In this document: piece by piece, positions 51,888 through 63,656 of the stretch
Position numbering within the stretch: the stretch's first letter is position 1
Layout: every line of letters begins with the position of its first letter
From: Glandiceps talaboti
Lineage: Eukaryota; Hemichordata; Enteropneusta; Spengelidae
Reading direction: 5' to 3'
DNA length: 64,000 bases
Assembly: GCF_964340395.1 (NCBI RefSeq)
Contig: NC_135549.1
Location: 22,099,342 to 22,163,341 of the forward strand
Made by a program: the position numbers and the translations under genes
The notes under the pieces: model-generated
What the model was told of the DNA's origin: nothing
Database searches by the model: none
Seen by the model: the letters and a program-made list of their open reading frames with translations, nothing else

Positions 51888-54799
51888 ATGGCTGGTGCCG
51901 AAAATAAATTAACATTACCTTATGAGGTAAGTAGTTGTTGCGAGCTTATATATTTTAAAGATTTTATGTGCTTCAAGGGCTTCATTCACAGATGTGTGTA
52001 GTGTATGATCGTGAATGCATCTAACACCTCCGAGGTAAAATTCACTCAATGACTGGTTGAAATTTGATGATAGTTGCGTTGTATATTTTACCTAGCCTTG
52101 TCATGTCTCACAGTCAATGACAGTGAACGAGAGGGTAATTCACAGGTGTACCAATTATTGCCAACAGGAACATACACTTCAGTTGATACTAAATTTACCA
52201 AAAATACGTCTTCAACTTCAATCGGTCTTTGTTGTTTTGACCGTTGACGTGTCTGTCATTGCCATAGCAATAAAAGCACCCATGTAGATTTGGGAACACA
52301 ATAAATTGAATAATGTAAATTTTGTCATTTTGTTATTCAGGTAGTTGGTGGAGGTGAACAAATATCGACATCAGTGGAAGCAACTCAGCCTTTAACTGGA
52401 ACTGCTGTGCCAAAAGGTGCCAAGACCTCAGATTATTATAGAACTCACAACATTCCTGGTCGTTTTGACAATCCTGGTAGGCGTGCTGCTTTTAGTTTAT
52501 ACCATGGCAAGTCAGTCACTGTGTCAAACTGCATCATCTCAGTACCAGCTACCACATAATGTTCAAAACATTATTATGGTCAAAATGAAAATCACAAAAT
52601 ACTCTTCCAAAATTTCTCTGCATACTGTTCACATTTCATGATTCAATGCAGGTTGATTTGAAAAATGCTAACCTATTTCCCTACGTCTACTCTGATCTGT
52701 GTCACTGCAATGTTTTTAATTTGAACAATACATGAACAGTACAGTACAAAGTTCTTGCCAAACAGACCCCTGAAAATATTGTTGGAAACAAAAATGAGGG
52801 AACAAGTTTATACTTTCAGATTTTCCCATTTTTTGTGACATGTTTATCCTCAAAAGAAAAAAAAAAGGAAGTATAAACAAATCTTAGACTATGTGAACAG
52901 ATATTTCAATCATAGACAATGGAGTATCTGAGACCCCTCCATTGTTTAGGGACTCCATTCAGTGGTACAATTTATGATGCACTTTGAAGCACTGACTGCC
53001 AATTGTCACTTTTATGATTACTAATGCTAGTTTCTCTTTCCTTGTTTAGAATCAATGCCTCCATGTGCTAGTCCGGGCAATCCCATTTTTTCATGCATGG
53101 AAAAGCTGCCACAAGAAATACCACAACACAACAGTGAAGGTGTGTACACCTGTCATCCATTGTTTTGGCAATATCAGGGTTTTGCAAACTAGCAAAGATT
53201 TCAACAAAATGTCACAGTTTATATACTTGACACAGTCCTAACCGTTAAGTTTGATAAGATGCTAACCATTTGATTCGGGTGGATCACTTTTTATACTTGA
53301 ATTTTAGGAACCTAAAAAAAAATGGATAGTATTATATGCCAGCTATCAGAATGAAATTTCCAAAAGAAAGAAATATCTTTGATTTGTAAAACTGACTTCG
53401 TTTTACTGCTGAATCGTTATATTATTCACATAGTTTCTTCAAACTACCAATACCATCAAAGCAACAGCACTGCCAGCATTTATATATACATACAAATAGC
53501 TGTAAATGCATACTGGTATATGTTCATTGTTCCTTTGTCTTGCAGGTAGTAGTTTCATCAGACTTTATGTAATCTATATCATGAAATACATCATGCCATT
53601 GAAGCTGCTAGAAGCTGGACTTGATAATTTGAACATGTTAAAAACCACAGACAAGGAAAAGAGGTTTTTCCTTGTCTGTGGTTAATCATCCACTAAATTT
53701 ATATAAAGTACCAGTGACCTTGACAAACTTTTTACCACAGATTTAAGAATGATCTGTGGTACCAAGAGAGTATCAAAGAGTAACATCGCTAAGGTGTACA
53801 CAGAGCAATTATAGAACATAATTGCTGCAGTATTTGACATCTATGTTGAAAATCTTCTCTTTTTTTTCATCTCAACCTTTCTTTTAAATTCATTTTTCAC
53901 AACTTCCCAAAGTACGGAAAGGTTACATTTTTTGTATCTATTAGTGGCACTGGAAATATAAGTATGATAAGGTACAGCTGTAAATATAAAACAGTGACAA
54001 ATAGTAAACATACTTGATAACCTTTCTAGACTATACACATCTTTAAAATTATGTGTTTCACTCGTTCTTTTTCCAGAATGGTTTGAAGGTTATGAACAAA
54101 AGCCACAACATCCCATGTATATGACAACAAATATGACATACGGATCTAAACCTCCATCTGTTCATACGATGCCAACAAGTTTCCATGCAAGAACACAGAA
54201 ATTTTCAGAGGTAAGCAATCACATACTCAGCAAAAACTTTACTTAGTCAAGTGACAAGACTTGCATTGTATGGTGCCTATTTTTAATTAAACTGTGTGTA
54301 TACATCTCTACTTGGCATACATACCACTTTTGTGATTTTGTAAGTATCCAGGAACTGTAGTTGAATACATAATTAATACATTTTCATATTTTGTTTCATA
54401 AGTTCATGAATTCAAAGTTAGGCGTTGTGACTCCAGATTTTGAATTGAAGGAGTCCCATAATCATAACTATGAATATGAATACAAATGTGAATATTGACA
54501 TTTGCCTTCGTATTCGTATTCGTATTCGTATTCGTATTCACATTCATATTCATATTCATATTAATGCTACACAATATGATAATTCAAGCTGATGAACTCT
54601 GAGCAACTATTCCCTTTATTTAAACAGTGCTTCAGTGCAGCACTCTTTTCAGGAAGTGTTTCAAATTACACCCATTTATCAAATTTTCACATGTACTAAA
54701 TGTGTATTATTTTGTATGATTTGTTAACAGCCTCTAGGAAAATGTGGAATGTACCGTAATAAAGGACTTAACACTGGAATGGATGTCAGCAGAGTTTGA
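51888..54799 (+). CDS. PIERCE1/2-type ciliary microtubule inner protein, five coding exons
   Basis: Exons 51888-51926, 52341-52476, 53050-53139, 54077-54210, 54731-54799: 155 residues, or 125 if exon 3 is skipped. Family signature from human PIERCE1 (C9orf116) and PIERCE2 (C15orf65): KTSDYYRTHNIPGRFDNP, then WFEGY, MYMTTNMTYGSKPPSVHTMP, FHARTQKFSE and KCGMYRNKGLNTG. In those proteins RFNNP runs directly into GWFRGY. Here the two halves are on exons 2 and 4, and the 90-bp exon 3 (phase 1 at both ends, ESMPPCASPGNPIFSCMEKL and onward) lies between them. Skipping it restores NPEWFEGY and the usual family length. Family role: binds inside the doublet microtubule at the A-B tubule junction in motile cilia. 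Whether this is the PIERCE1 or PIERCE2 side cannot be decided; it may be the unduplicated ancestor. Confidence 0.82.
53643..53683. repeat. Perfect 18-bp-stem hairpin
   Basis: AACCACAGACAAGGAAAA, loop GAGGT, TTTTCCTTGTCTGTGGTT, with no mismatch. A smaller hairpin ACCACAGAT..ATCTGTGGT follows at about 53737-53763 and shares the ACCACAGA base. It lies in PIERCE intron 3. Confidence 0.9.
54500..54560. repeat. (TTCGTA)n / (TTCATA)n microsatellite
   Basis: About five CGTATT units then four CATATT units. TATGAATATGAATAC lies just upstream in inverse orientation, so the region can fold back. Confidence 0.9.
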
Positions 54800-55406
54800 T
54801 ACAGACAACTGCCATTGTGAAAAAAAAGACACAAAATTTTACAAAGAAGACTCTTTTTATTTTATTGAATGTTTCATTCTTGCTCATTTTGAGGGCTTTT
54901 GTATAATACAGTTTTAAATGTTGTACCAAAAAAAAAAAAAAAAAGAATTTAGAAAAACCCACGCCAATTATATATGATGCAGCATAACTTCATGTGTACA
55001 TTGATCTTTCAAGCAGCTGTCTTGTTTGGTGGCAAAGTCAACTCTGCTGTGTTTATGTAGAGAAATCTTTAGTTCATTTTGTTAATTAAAGTAGGCAAAA
55101 GCTGTTACACAACTAGAAATAAATGTCCTTTTACTTGATGTTCATCATCAATCTGTAGTTAGTTAGAGATAGACTATATAGGATAGCCAGCTAGGTATAG
55201 ATTACAGCACAGTACAGATGACAGGATCAATTCTGTGCCAATACTGTGAAAAGGAAAAAAAAAAATCTTATTTACTCATAACTTCATGTGTCTCTGACAG
55301 ATGTATATTCTACTTGACACGTACTTCTTAGTTACACATTTACATGTTTCTGTATAAGAAGGTATGGATCTACACATACATTGGTACTCTTCAACTAGTA
55401 CTCTGT

Positions 55407-55408
<2 letters not shown>

Positions 55409-55457
<49 letters not shown>
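55409..55457. repeat. (CA)n microsatellite
   Basis: About 24 uninterrupted CA units. Confidence 0.97.
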
Positions 55458-55458
<1 letters not shown>

Positions 55459-56204
55459 AAGTAACTGTGTGAATACATCTAACACATCCACATTCAGGTA
55501 TACCACACTGAATATAGCTCTACAAAAATAACAATAACCAAGACAATGACATGTTGTGTACAGAGAAAAAGAAACCGATATTCACAAAAATTTGTAGCGA
55601 GCTGCAATTATACAGTTAATTATTTTGTAAGAAAATAAAGTCTGTGTATGTATGTATTTCTTTGTGATTTGTTGTTATTTGTTTGCTGAAGTACAGTATA
55701 TCACACAGTGTGTAAATGTGTTATCTTTTGTACCAGTGGTATGAAAGAATAAGAATGTTGCAGGATAGTCTGGTAAGACAGCTGTGGTAGATTTTAAAGT
55801 GAGTGTGCCCTCGAAGCAAATTTGATGCATCACTGGTGCACACAATTTCTAGTGATGCACCAATGGTTTTCTGTCTCTTACTATGTGGTGACTCACAAGA
55901 AATGTCAGTTTTTATCATTTTGACTTGACAACAAAATGTGGCTATCATTAGGAGGCACACTGCTCACTTTGCAAATGATACAGCTTTGGTTTTTGCTAGG
56001 GAGTTTAACCCTATTACGGAGTATCCCTTCTGTGACCCCAACCCCCTAGGTTGAGTGCAAATGTAAGTAATGTGCAGATTATCCACTGTTCTACATGCCT
56101 GCCAATATGGGAGGCATCATTATCCAAAAGGTATATGTATAAATACTGCTCACACCTGAATAAGATAAAAAAAAAAACCTTGTTGAGATAAATTGTACAC
56201 AGTC

Positions 56205-56305
56205 CATTCTCACAAACCAGAGCTGTTATATTTCTTCTGCGACATTTGGCGGTGTATCTTGGACCGTGACAGTGTTGTAAAAGAGGCTGTGGTTTATGAC
56301 AATGA
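56205..56305 (+). repeat. Dispersed repeat, family D, copy 2
   Basis: CTCACAAACCAGAGCTGTTA, TTTCTTCTGCGACA, AAAAGAGGCTGTGGTTTA: same block order as 31312-31415 and the inverse of 63657-63860. Confidence 0.65.
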
Positions 56306-57101
56306 CAAAGTCTAATAAAAAGAGATTGAATAATTTTATTGGACTGTACATATTATCTCAATAAGTTTTAATTATTCAAAAAGGGTCTGTTTCGATTACA
56401 TTCTTTACAAACTTTTACCATTTACAATTTGATATTAAATTTTACCACATTCAAAAAGTCACTGGGTATGATTGTAATTGACATAATCTGTGCACTCAAT
56501 CAACTTTAACATGTTAAAAATTCCATAATAATGACAAATTTTCCAATATCATTGGTTCACACAAACATATTTAGTGTTCATTAGATTTCATAGAGTCCAG
56601 TCGTGTGGATATTTTTGCCTTTTGGCTTTACAGGTGTGAGCCACTTGATTAAACTATTGTATGATTTATACCTGCATATAATGATAAATTATACTCATCT
56701 GTAACCATACTACATTATTTTAGGGTTTTTCCCCTTGTATTTATTTATTTATTTATTTATTTGTTTGTTTGTTTTTAACATGATTCCTGATTCCCTTTGG
56801 TATGTTGTGTTATTCGTGTATGTATTTTTAAGTGGTGATACATGTATGTTTATTGGTGGCATTTTCTCCAGTGATCAAGACACCATCATGATCATCGATC
56901 ATGATGGATTTCCCTGTCAGAATGATGATGATTAGATCGCCCTCTACGACGGAAATCTATCTATCATGACCTTAGCATGCACCACTAGCACTTCGCCCTC
57001 ACCCGGAACTTGCACTGCGTAAAACTGTATATTTCTGTAATATACTTTTTGCTCATCACATCTTCTTGTCCACTTTGAAGAATAATTACTTCAGCGACGC
57101 G

Positions 57102-60100
57102 ATGGCATCTTCATCAACTGGTAAGACTTAAACTACAATTTCTCTGAGTATGGAGTACATGTACAAGTTAGGAGAAGGATCGCCGCCGCGCCCTGCCCGG
57201 ATACGAAAAAAGTTTTATTAATTTAATGCACAAGTCACGTACATGTTGATATATGAGGGTTATAGTTGATATTTGATGCTAGGAACGATATATTCTACGA
57301 GTTTAATCTACAGTAAACTTCACTAAAACGCCTGACGTGCCACAGGGCAAGTTTTATCAGAAGTTTGACATCATTACCAACTTTTATATATGAAGTTGTG
57401 TTAGTTTTACAACCCACGCATTAGACTTTGACACCACAAGATCAGCGTGTCAAGATTGCACGCTGGGAAAAAACACTAGTTTCCGGGGGGGGGGGGTGCT
57501 GTTTAGTAGGTCATGTGTTGATGTCATCATATTCTTTAACTTTGAAACTTTCCTCCCAATGAAATCGCCTTGGGAAGTTGATGAAGTTGTGAAGTCTCAT
57601 GTGAGAAATGGTGGATGCAGAAACTGACATCAACTTAAAAAGATAATATAATTATAAAACTGTTCTTTCAATCTGTAATGTACAATCTGTACACCTGATG
57701 AGAAGAAACCAATAACACAGTGATAATATGGAAAGCACTGAACTAGACACATGAAAAAAAAAGAAAAAAATCTACCTACTCAAAAATTGAGCGTAATCGA
57801 AACCACACAATTTTTTTAGGCCGCACTGTACTGAGCTTTAAACAATCATTTCGCACATCTATTTCAAATATAATTCCCCATGCAAAAAGATGCATACTGT
57901 ATTCATTGATGGCAAATTATGTGATGGTGGCACTCAACTGATATAATAAATAAATTTGAGTAGAGATAAATCAAAGCGTACTGCAGTATATTAGTTATGT
58001 AATTTTATTATGTGTGTTTGTATGTTCTGAAGCCAAGCATTTATATTTGTGATCATTTTTCAATGGATATTAATGTGTTGAAAAGTTGGTATTTTACTTT
58101 ATTTCACAACACATTACACATTGTCTGAGTAAATGTTTACAGCTCACCCAGATATAGGTTTAACAGACTGAGGTTGTGCAGCAGAAGAGCCCAACTTTAA
58201 TCCTCTTTCTCTCAATTTAAACTTAGTTGACAATGTGTACAAACAAATACTCCCATACTACCAAGGTCTGCAAAACTCATATCGGGGTTGTAAAGGTTTT
58301 ATCATATATACAATGTACCCTATGTAGTGGCACAGTTACATTTGAATCATAACCACATAAATTGATAGTGTATGTTATTTTATGTACAAGATCATAAAGA
58401 TCCCGAGGAAAAAAATCAAAGCCAAATATCATAGCAAACAGAAAACGATGGGCACACAACTTGCCATATTTGTGGTAGGGTATGATACAGAAAATGACAG
58501 CAGGGGTTTGATGCATGGGCACTTCACTGAATTACATTGGAAGCGATACTTGATGTATGATAAGAAATAGTATTATACCATGTATGAGCCAAGTTCAACA
58601 AAAAATATGGAAATATACTCTAGTCATTGTACGTCACAGCAAAGCGTGTCTATGTCACGACAATGCATGTCTACGTCACTGGTTCTGCTGTGTTTGAAAT
58701 ATAGATCTGCATCAGTCAAAATGTTCAAAATTGTCATTACTTTCCCCAATTTCTTTTTATATTATTGGCGTTGATATAATTATGTTATTCTCCAATTTTT
58801 CTTCATTCAGCCAGAAAATACTCGTGACCTCGTAAGGGTAATGTGTCGCTATATGTCTAGCAGCTCGTGGTGACAAAGGCCCCTTAGGTCATTCGTATTC
58901 TCCTTTAGCTGAATGAAGAAAGATATTGAGGAATAACATCTAAACACGTGAAAAATAAGAAATATTGTCTTTTACAGATCAAAAATTGAATCGAGCAAGG
59001 AGACTTTACAGCTTCAATGAATATCTCTTGAACAAAGCCCATCAAGTGTTACTTCATCGACTCCAGAGTAATACACTTTCCAGGCAAGGTCAGTTGTTGT
59101 CTCACACAGTTTCTACATTTGAAATGGTGTCATCTTTTTTCCAAAAGAAAGTATGGAAAATTATCCAGGGATGTATTTGACAGTGCCACCCCTGTAAGTC
59201 TTAAGACGCCTCCAGTTGCATATGATTATTGTGGTTTCATACTAGGGTAGTAGAGGTGCCTGACAGATTGACTCATTGAGCAGGAAAGACAGAGATTGAC
59301 TTATCCTGTGAACATCGCCATCTGTGATGTTTACTTCGTTGTCTCAATAACCACTTGTGATGCTACTAACTGCAAGTGATTACTTTAGCCAACTCCACCA
59401 CCCCCCACCCCCCACCGCACCATAGCAGTTAACAGTATGCCTGTTTATCGATATATGATATTCACTATCTGTAATTAAGTCACACTTGTGCTCATCTCAA
59501 CTAGGGCACAATTACATATTTACTTGATTTGAATATAGTCAATTATTCTTAATGTTATCGCTACACATTGCAACCAATCAGTTTTATTGCATTTTTTTCA
59601 AACCAATCAGTTTGAGAGTATAATTTTCAAACCATAATAATTGGTAAACCAATACTCAATAATTGGATTGGAGCATGATTATGGGATGAACAATTATGCA
59701 CACTTTAAAATAAAGCATAGCTGAATTCATGTAATGTTTTTTGTACACAACATTTGAAATATACATACTCAAATCAAGATTACATAGTGTCTTCTAAGAC
59801 AAAGCTCTACAAGTCAATTTGTGGAGTCATGATGGGTGAATGGTTAGCGTGACCGGCTTGGTATCTACAGGTTGCAGGTACAGCCCTGTCACTGCCTGCT
59901 GTTTGTTTCTGAGTGGATAAAGTCCTTGGGCAAGATTTGAACCACAACTGTGCCTTAGTCAACCCAGCTGTATAATTGGGGACCTGGTAGGATGTAGGTT
60001 GCAATGTGAAGGCTTTAATCCTATGCGCTGAAATGGCTGCAATGGATCGTGTGCTCCCGGGGAGTTGAGGAAGACTAAAGGGCCATTGTGCCATTCTGAT

Positions 60101-62300
60101 CCGAGTTGTAATGTACTTTGAGCACGGCATGGGAAAGCGCTATATAAGAACCCAACATTATTATTATTATTATGTGCCTGTACAGTGCCTGTCTTAACAA
60201 TGTTTTAAAGTTTTGTAGTAGTGTATGCATAAACCTCAGATATCTTCAAAACACTACACTACAAATCAAAGTCAAATTCACCCCCCCCCCCCCCCCACTT
60301 ACTTTTCTTTTACAAGATGGGCATCATCTTAGATTTCAAGAGTGTGCAAGGTTTTGTATAATTTATAAAATGTAAGCATTGTCGTAGAGTAAAGGTTAGT
60401 AACAGAAATCATTAGTCTGCTTTGTATGTTAATAATTATCAATTCTTTAAAAAAATCCTGCTGAGGTGTGAACCTATAGTCAAACATTCAAGACAATTTT
60501 GTTCTCGGTTACTTCTGATAAATATAATGTCATTTCAATGACAATTTTGTCTTTTCTTTCTACTGTACAGATAAATCAATTATAATAGACTGTCTTTGTC
60601 AACATGGACTTGTGACCTTGAAAGAAGTTGAGGCTGAAAGAGACTCTGGAAAAACAGACATTGAACCTGTAAATGATGATTCTAAAGTGATTGATGAAGT
60701 GCTGTTTACATGTAAGAGATGCAGTCAAAATTTCTCTCAAAAGGATGACCTAAAACGACATGTGAAGAATTGTCACAAAACCATACAACCTATAACATGT
60801 GAAGTGTGTAAGAAAACATTTAGTCAACTTTGGCTTCTGGAAAGGCATAGGAAGATTCACTCAAAGGAAAGACTATTTGTATGTAGGAAGTGTGGGAAAG
60901 AATTTAAGGTAAAAAGTGAGCTCTCAATGCACAAAAAGACTCATGCAAATGAAAGACGATACAAATGCAGAGAATGTGGTAAACTATTCAAGCACAAATG
61001 TAATCTAAATGTGCACTTGAGAATCCACACAAATGAAAGACCATTTGTCTGTGAAGACTGCGGAAGAGCTTTCATAGTCAGAGAGCGATTGAAAGCACAT
61101 ATGCTAGATCACACAAATGAAAGACCATTTGTATGTAAAGAGTGTGGTAAGGCTTTTAAATGCAAGAGTACTTGGAAATATCACATAAAGCTACATAAAA
61201 ATGAAAGAGCATATGCGTGTAAAGAGTGTGGTAAAAGATTTAATCATAAACATAATCTGAAAACACATACGATGGGTCATACAAATGAGAGACCACATGT
61301 CTGTAAAGAGTGTGGGAAGGCATTTATTCGAAGTTATCAACTTAAATTACATGTGGTTACTCACTCGGATAAGAGATCATTTGTATGTAAGGAGTGTGGG
61401 AAAGCTTTTAAACACAGTATTAGTCTGAAAGCACACTCCAAGGTTCACACAGACTCCAAACCATTTGTATGTAAGTTGTGTCAAAAGTGTTTTGCTAAAA
61501 ATGGTGAACTGAGAACACACATAAGGATCCACACAAAAGAAAGACCATTTGTGTGTACATATTGTGGTGAAAGTTTTAATGATAGTGATTCTCTACAAAC
61601 GCACATGGAAGTTCATGTTCATGAAAGACCGTACAAGTGTGACTTGTGTAGTGAAAGGTTTACACACAGACATATTCTGGAGACACACAAAAGAGTTCAT
61701 ACTGGGGAAAAACCACATGTGTGCGAGGAATGTGGGAGAGGGTTCAGTAATAGTACAGATCGGAAAAGACACCTTAGGACTCACACAAATGAAAGGCCAT
61801 ATGCATGTAAAGAATGTGGACTAACATTTGCACAGACTGGAATTCTCAAAGCACATATGAGGGTTCACTCGGATGAAAGACCATATGTATGCCAAGAGTG
61901 TGGTAAAACGTTTAAGTGTAACGCTAATTTGTTCCATCACCACAAGACTCATACTGATATAAAACCATTTGTATGCAAAGAGTGTGAGAAACTTTTCCGT
62001 ACACGTGACAAACTTAAAAGACATATGAGATCTCACACAAATGAAAGACCATTTCCGTGTACATATTGTAGTATGCGTTTTCGTGACAGTGGCAGTCTGA
62101 AGTCACATGTAAGAACACATACAAATGAAAAACCATATAAATGCAAAGACTGTGGCAGACGATTCGCTCGAAGTGATTACCTGAGAGCGCACACGAGGCT
62201 TCACACAAATGAAAGACCATTTGTATGTACAAAATGCGGGAAAGATTTTATGTGGAAGTATACTTTGAAAGTACACATGAAGGTTCACGAATGCAAATGA
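57102..62300 (+). CDS. 19-finger C2H2 zinc-finger protein, three coding exons
   Basis: Exons 57102-57120, 58978-59088, 60571-62300 (all phase 1), 619 residues. The N-terminal ~85 residues hold a helix-rich, basic/leucine segment (NRARRLYSFNEYLLNKAHQV, then DKSIIIDCLCQHGLVTLKEV) that I cannot match to KRAB, SCAN, BTB or ZAD. An acidic linker follows, then 19 consecutive C2H2 fingers of the CxxC-x12-HxxxH type from about residue 90 to the end; finger 1 has H-x4-H. Linkers between fingers are mostly HTNERPF instead of HTGEKPY; only finger 12 to 13 has TGEKP. Likely a nuclear, sequence-specific DNA-binding regulator; its target is unknown. All zinc ligands look intact. The start is ATG in exon 1 with G at +4; exon 3 alone has no upstream ATG in frame. 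Its intron 2 contains a SINE and a foldback element. Confidence 0.88.
57587..57830 (+). repeat. Dispersed repeat, family R, copy 2
   Basis: Collinear with 44970-45285 over about 240 bp but without the CA tract; an A-rich stretch (57752-57768) takes that place. In intron 1 of the zinc-finger gene. Confidence 0.8.
58571..58945. mobile_element. Foldback element, family F, copy 2
   Basis: Starts TATTATACCATGTATGAGCC, contains ATGTCTACGTCACTGGTTCT GCTGTG, and closes with an inverted pair CTTCATTCAGC..GAAAATACTCGTGACC and AGGTCATTCGTATTCTCC..GCTGAATGAAG. Collinear with copy 3 at 62665-63000. Confidence 0.78.
59833..60173 (+). mobile_element. tRNA-derived SINE
   Basis: Head resembles a tRNA promoter: A-box-like TGGTTAGCGT at 59841-59850 and B-box-like GGTTGCAGGTA at 59870-59880. 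The body contains CCTTGGGCAAGATTTGAACC, CCCAGCTGTATAATTGGG and CTCCCGGGGAGTTGAGG. The tail AAAGCGCTATATAAG is followed by (ATT)n. This architecture and tail are typical of SINEs in marine invertebrates. About 340 bp, full length by appearance, in intron 2 of the zinc-finger gene. Confidence 0.85.
60279..60297. repeat. Poly(C) run
   Basis: About 19 C; similar runs at 31454 (C), 31849 (G), 57485 (G), 63117 (C). Confidence 0.9.
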
Positions 62301-62326
62301 ATGATCAGTTGTAATCACGATTGTAA

Positions 62327-62460
62327 ACTCTTAAAGCTGCACTCGCTGTAACTTGAATGTGTGTTTTTTAACTACTTTGTTAGATATAGTGACTTACTCT
62401 TTAATACACCGTGAATGGTATTGAGTAACCTGTAGGTAAACATATATGTGTAATTATCGA
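62327..62460 (+). mobile_element. MITE-like element, family M, fragment
   Basis: CTTAAAGCTGCACTCGCTGT, AACT, then TTTGTTAGATATAGTGACTT and ATACACCGTGAATGGTATTG match the order in 39385-39490. No 3' inverted repeat was seen. Confidence 0.6.
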
Positions 62461-62664
62461 TAACATAACATAATATAGTACAAAATCTGTATCACCCAGC
62501 ACCCCAAATTATGATTTCTTTGAAAGGTATGCACATTTATTCAATTGCATCAGGTAAATACATCAATTCAAAATTCAAATTCAAATTCAAAATGCCATTA
62601 CCAATTAACATGTTACTATACTAAGTATGAAATTGACCTTTAATGAACTCCTATGATATCTAAT

Positions 62665-63000
62665 TATTATACCATGCACGAGGTTCAACAAAGAATATGA
62701 AATATATATATACTGATTACTCTGGTCATTCTACATCTCGACAACACAGATCTATGTCATGATGTGTGTCTACGTCACTGGTTCTGCTGTGATCTACATA
62801 TGAGTCAAAACATTCAAAATTGCTATTACTTTCCTCGTTTTTTCTTTGATATTACAGGCACTGGTATAATTATGTTAATCTCCAACATTTGTCTTCATTC
62901 AGCTGGAAAATACGTGTGACCTAAGGGTTGAACAAGGCCCCTTAGGTCACGCATATTTTCCTTGGCCTGAGGAAGGAAAATATTGGGGAATAACATGTCA
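62665..63000. mobile_element. Foldback element, family F, copy 3
   Basis: Collinear with 58571-58945. The best-kept inverted ends in the window: GGAAAATACGTGTGACCTAA and, inverted, GGAAAATATGCGTGACCTAA, separated by a short GGTTGAACAAGGCC loop. No coding capacity. Confidence 0.8.
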
Positions 63001-63228
63001 CACTTTCTGATTTATATATCGACATACTGTCATACACAGTACCATCTTTGACAAGATATTTGTCAAATCTGTTTCCAGTCAAGTTTTAGTGTATTTCTGG
63101 TAACTGGTAACAAAAGCCCCCCCCCCCCAACCCCCACCCCCCACCCCCCCTAAAAAAAATAGCATTAATTAGTAGCTTGCTAGAACAAACTCACTATTTG
63201 CCCAAATTAACGCATTATCCCGCAAGTG

Positions 63229-63300
63229 TAAACATCCACTCAGTGATCCGATTAATGGTAGTACACGTGTACTACCATTAATCGGATCAGTAGATGTTTA
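63229..63300. repeat. Perfect 46-bp palindrome with outer arms
   Basis: 63244-63289 reads identically on both strands (TGATCCGATTAATGGTAGTA, centre CACGTG, then the reverse). Outer arms TAAACATC (63229 and, inverted, 63293-63300) extend pairing, with a 4-nt CAGT asymmetry on the left. Confidence 0.93.
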
Positions 63301-63656
63301 GCAAAGCTGATAAGACATTGATATCAGGTAGGAAATAGAAGAAAAAAAACAGTGAGAGGAAGCAGTATTTAAAACTTTATTTGAAATATACAGAAAATAA
63401 TATTAGAAATACGGAAAATCGCAAGTACAAAATTGATTATTTGTCCTTTACCCTGTAGTCACACTGATTGCAATAGGATGTTTACTTTTTCATTACCAAG
63501 TCAATAAGAAAATTTGGCAAGATGGGCACACCACTTACGAGGGCTATGGTAACAAACGTTACTTCGAATAGCCAAACACAACTTCAAGAACTTGCATCTT
63601 ATCTCCATCTGAGGATTAACACAGATAAAATGTGTTAAAATATATTTCATGAATAT

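Larger units (their letters stand above)
54800..57101. other. Intergenic region PIERCE / zinc-finger gene
   Basis: PIERCE 3' UTR at the left, with AATAAA at 55118-55123 and another near 55634, and a poly(A) run at about 54929-54944. Contains a CA microsatellite (55409-55457), a dispersed repeat (56205-56305), a GAGGGCG motif at 56937 and ATTT repeats near 56740. No further gene was seen. Confidence 0.55.
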
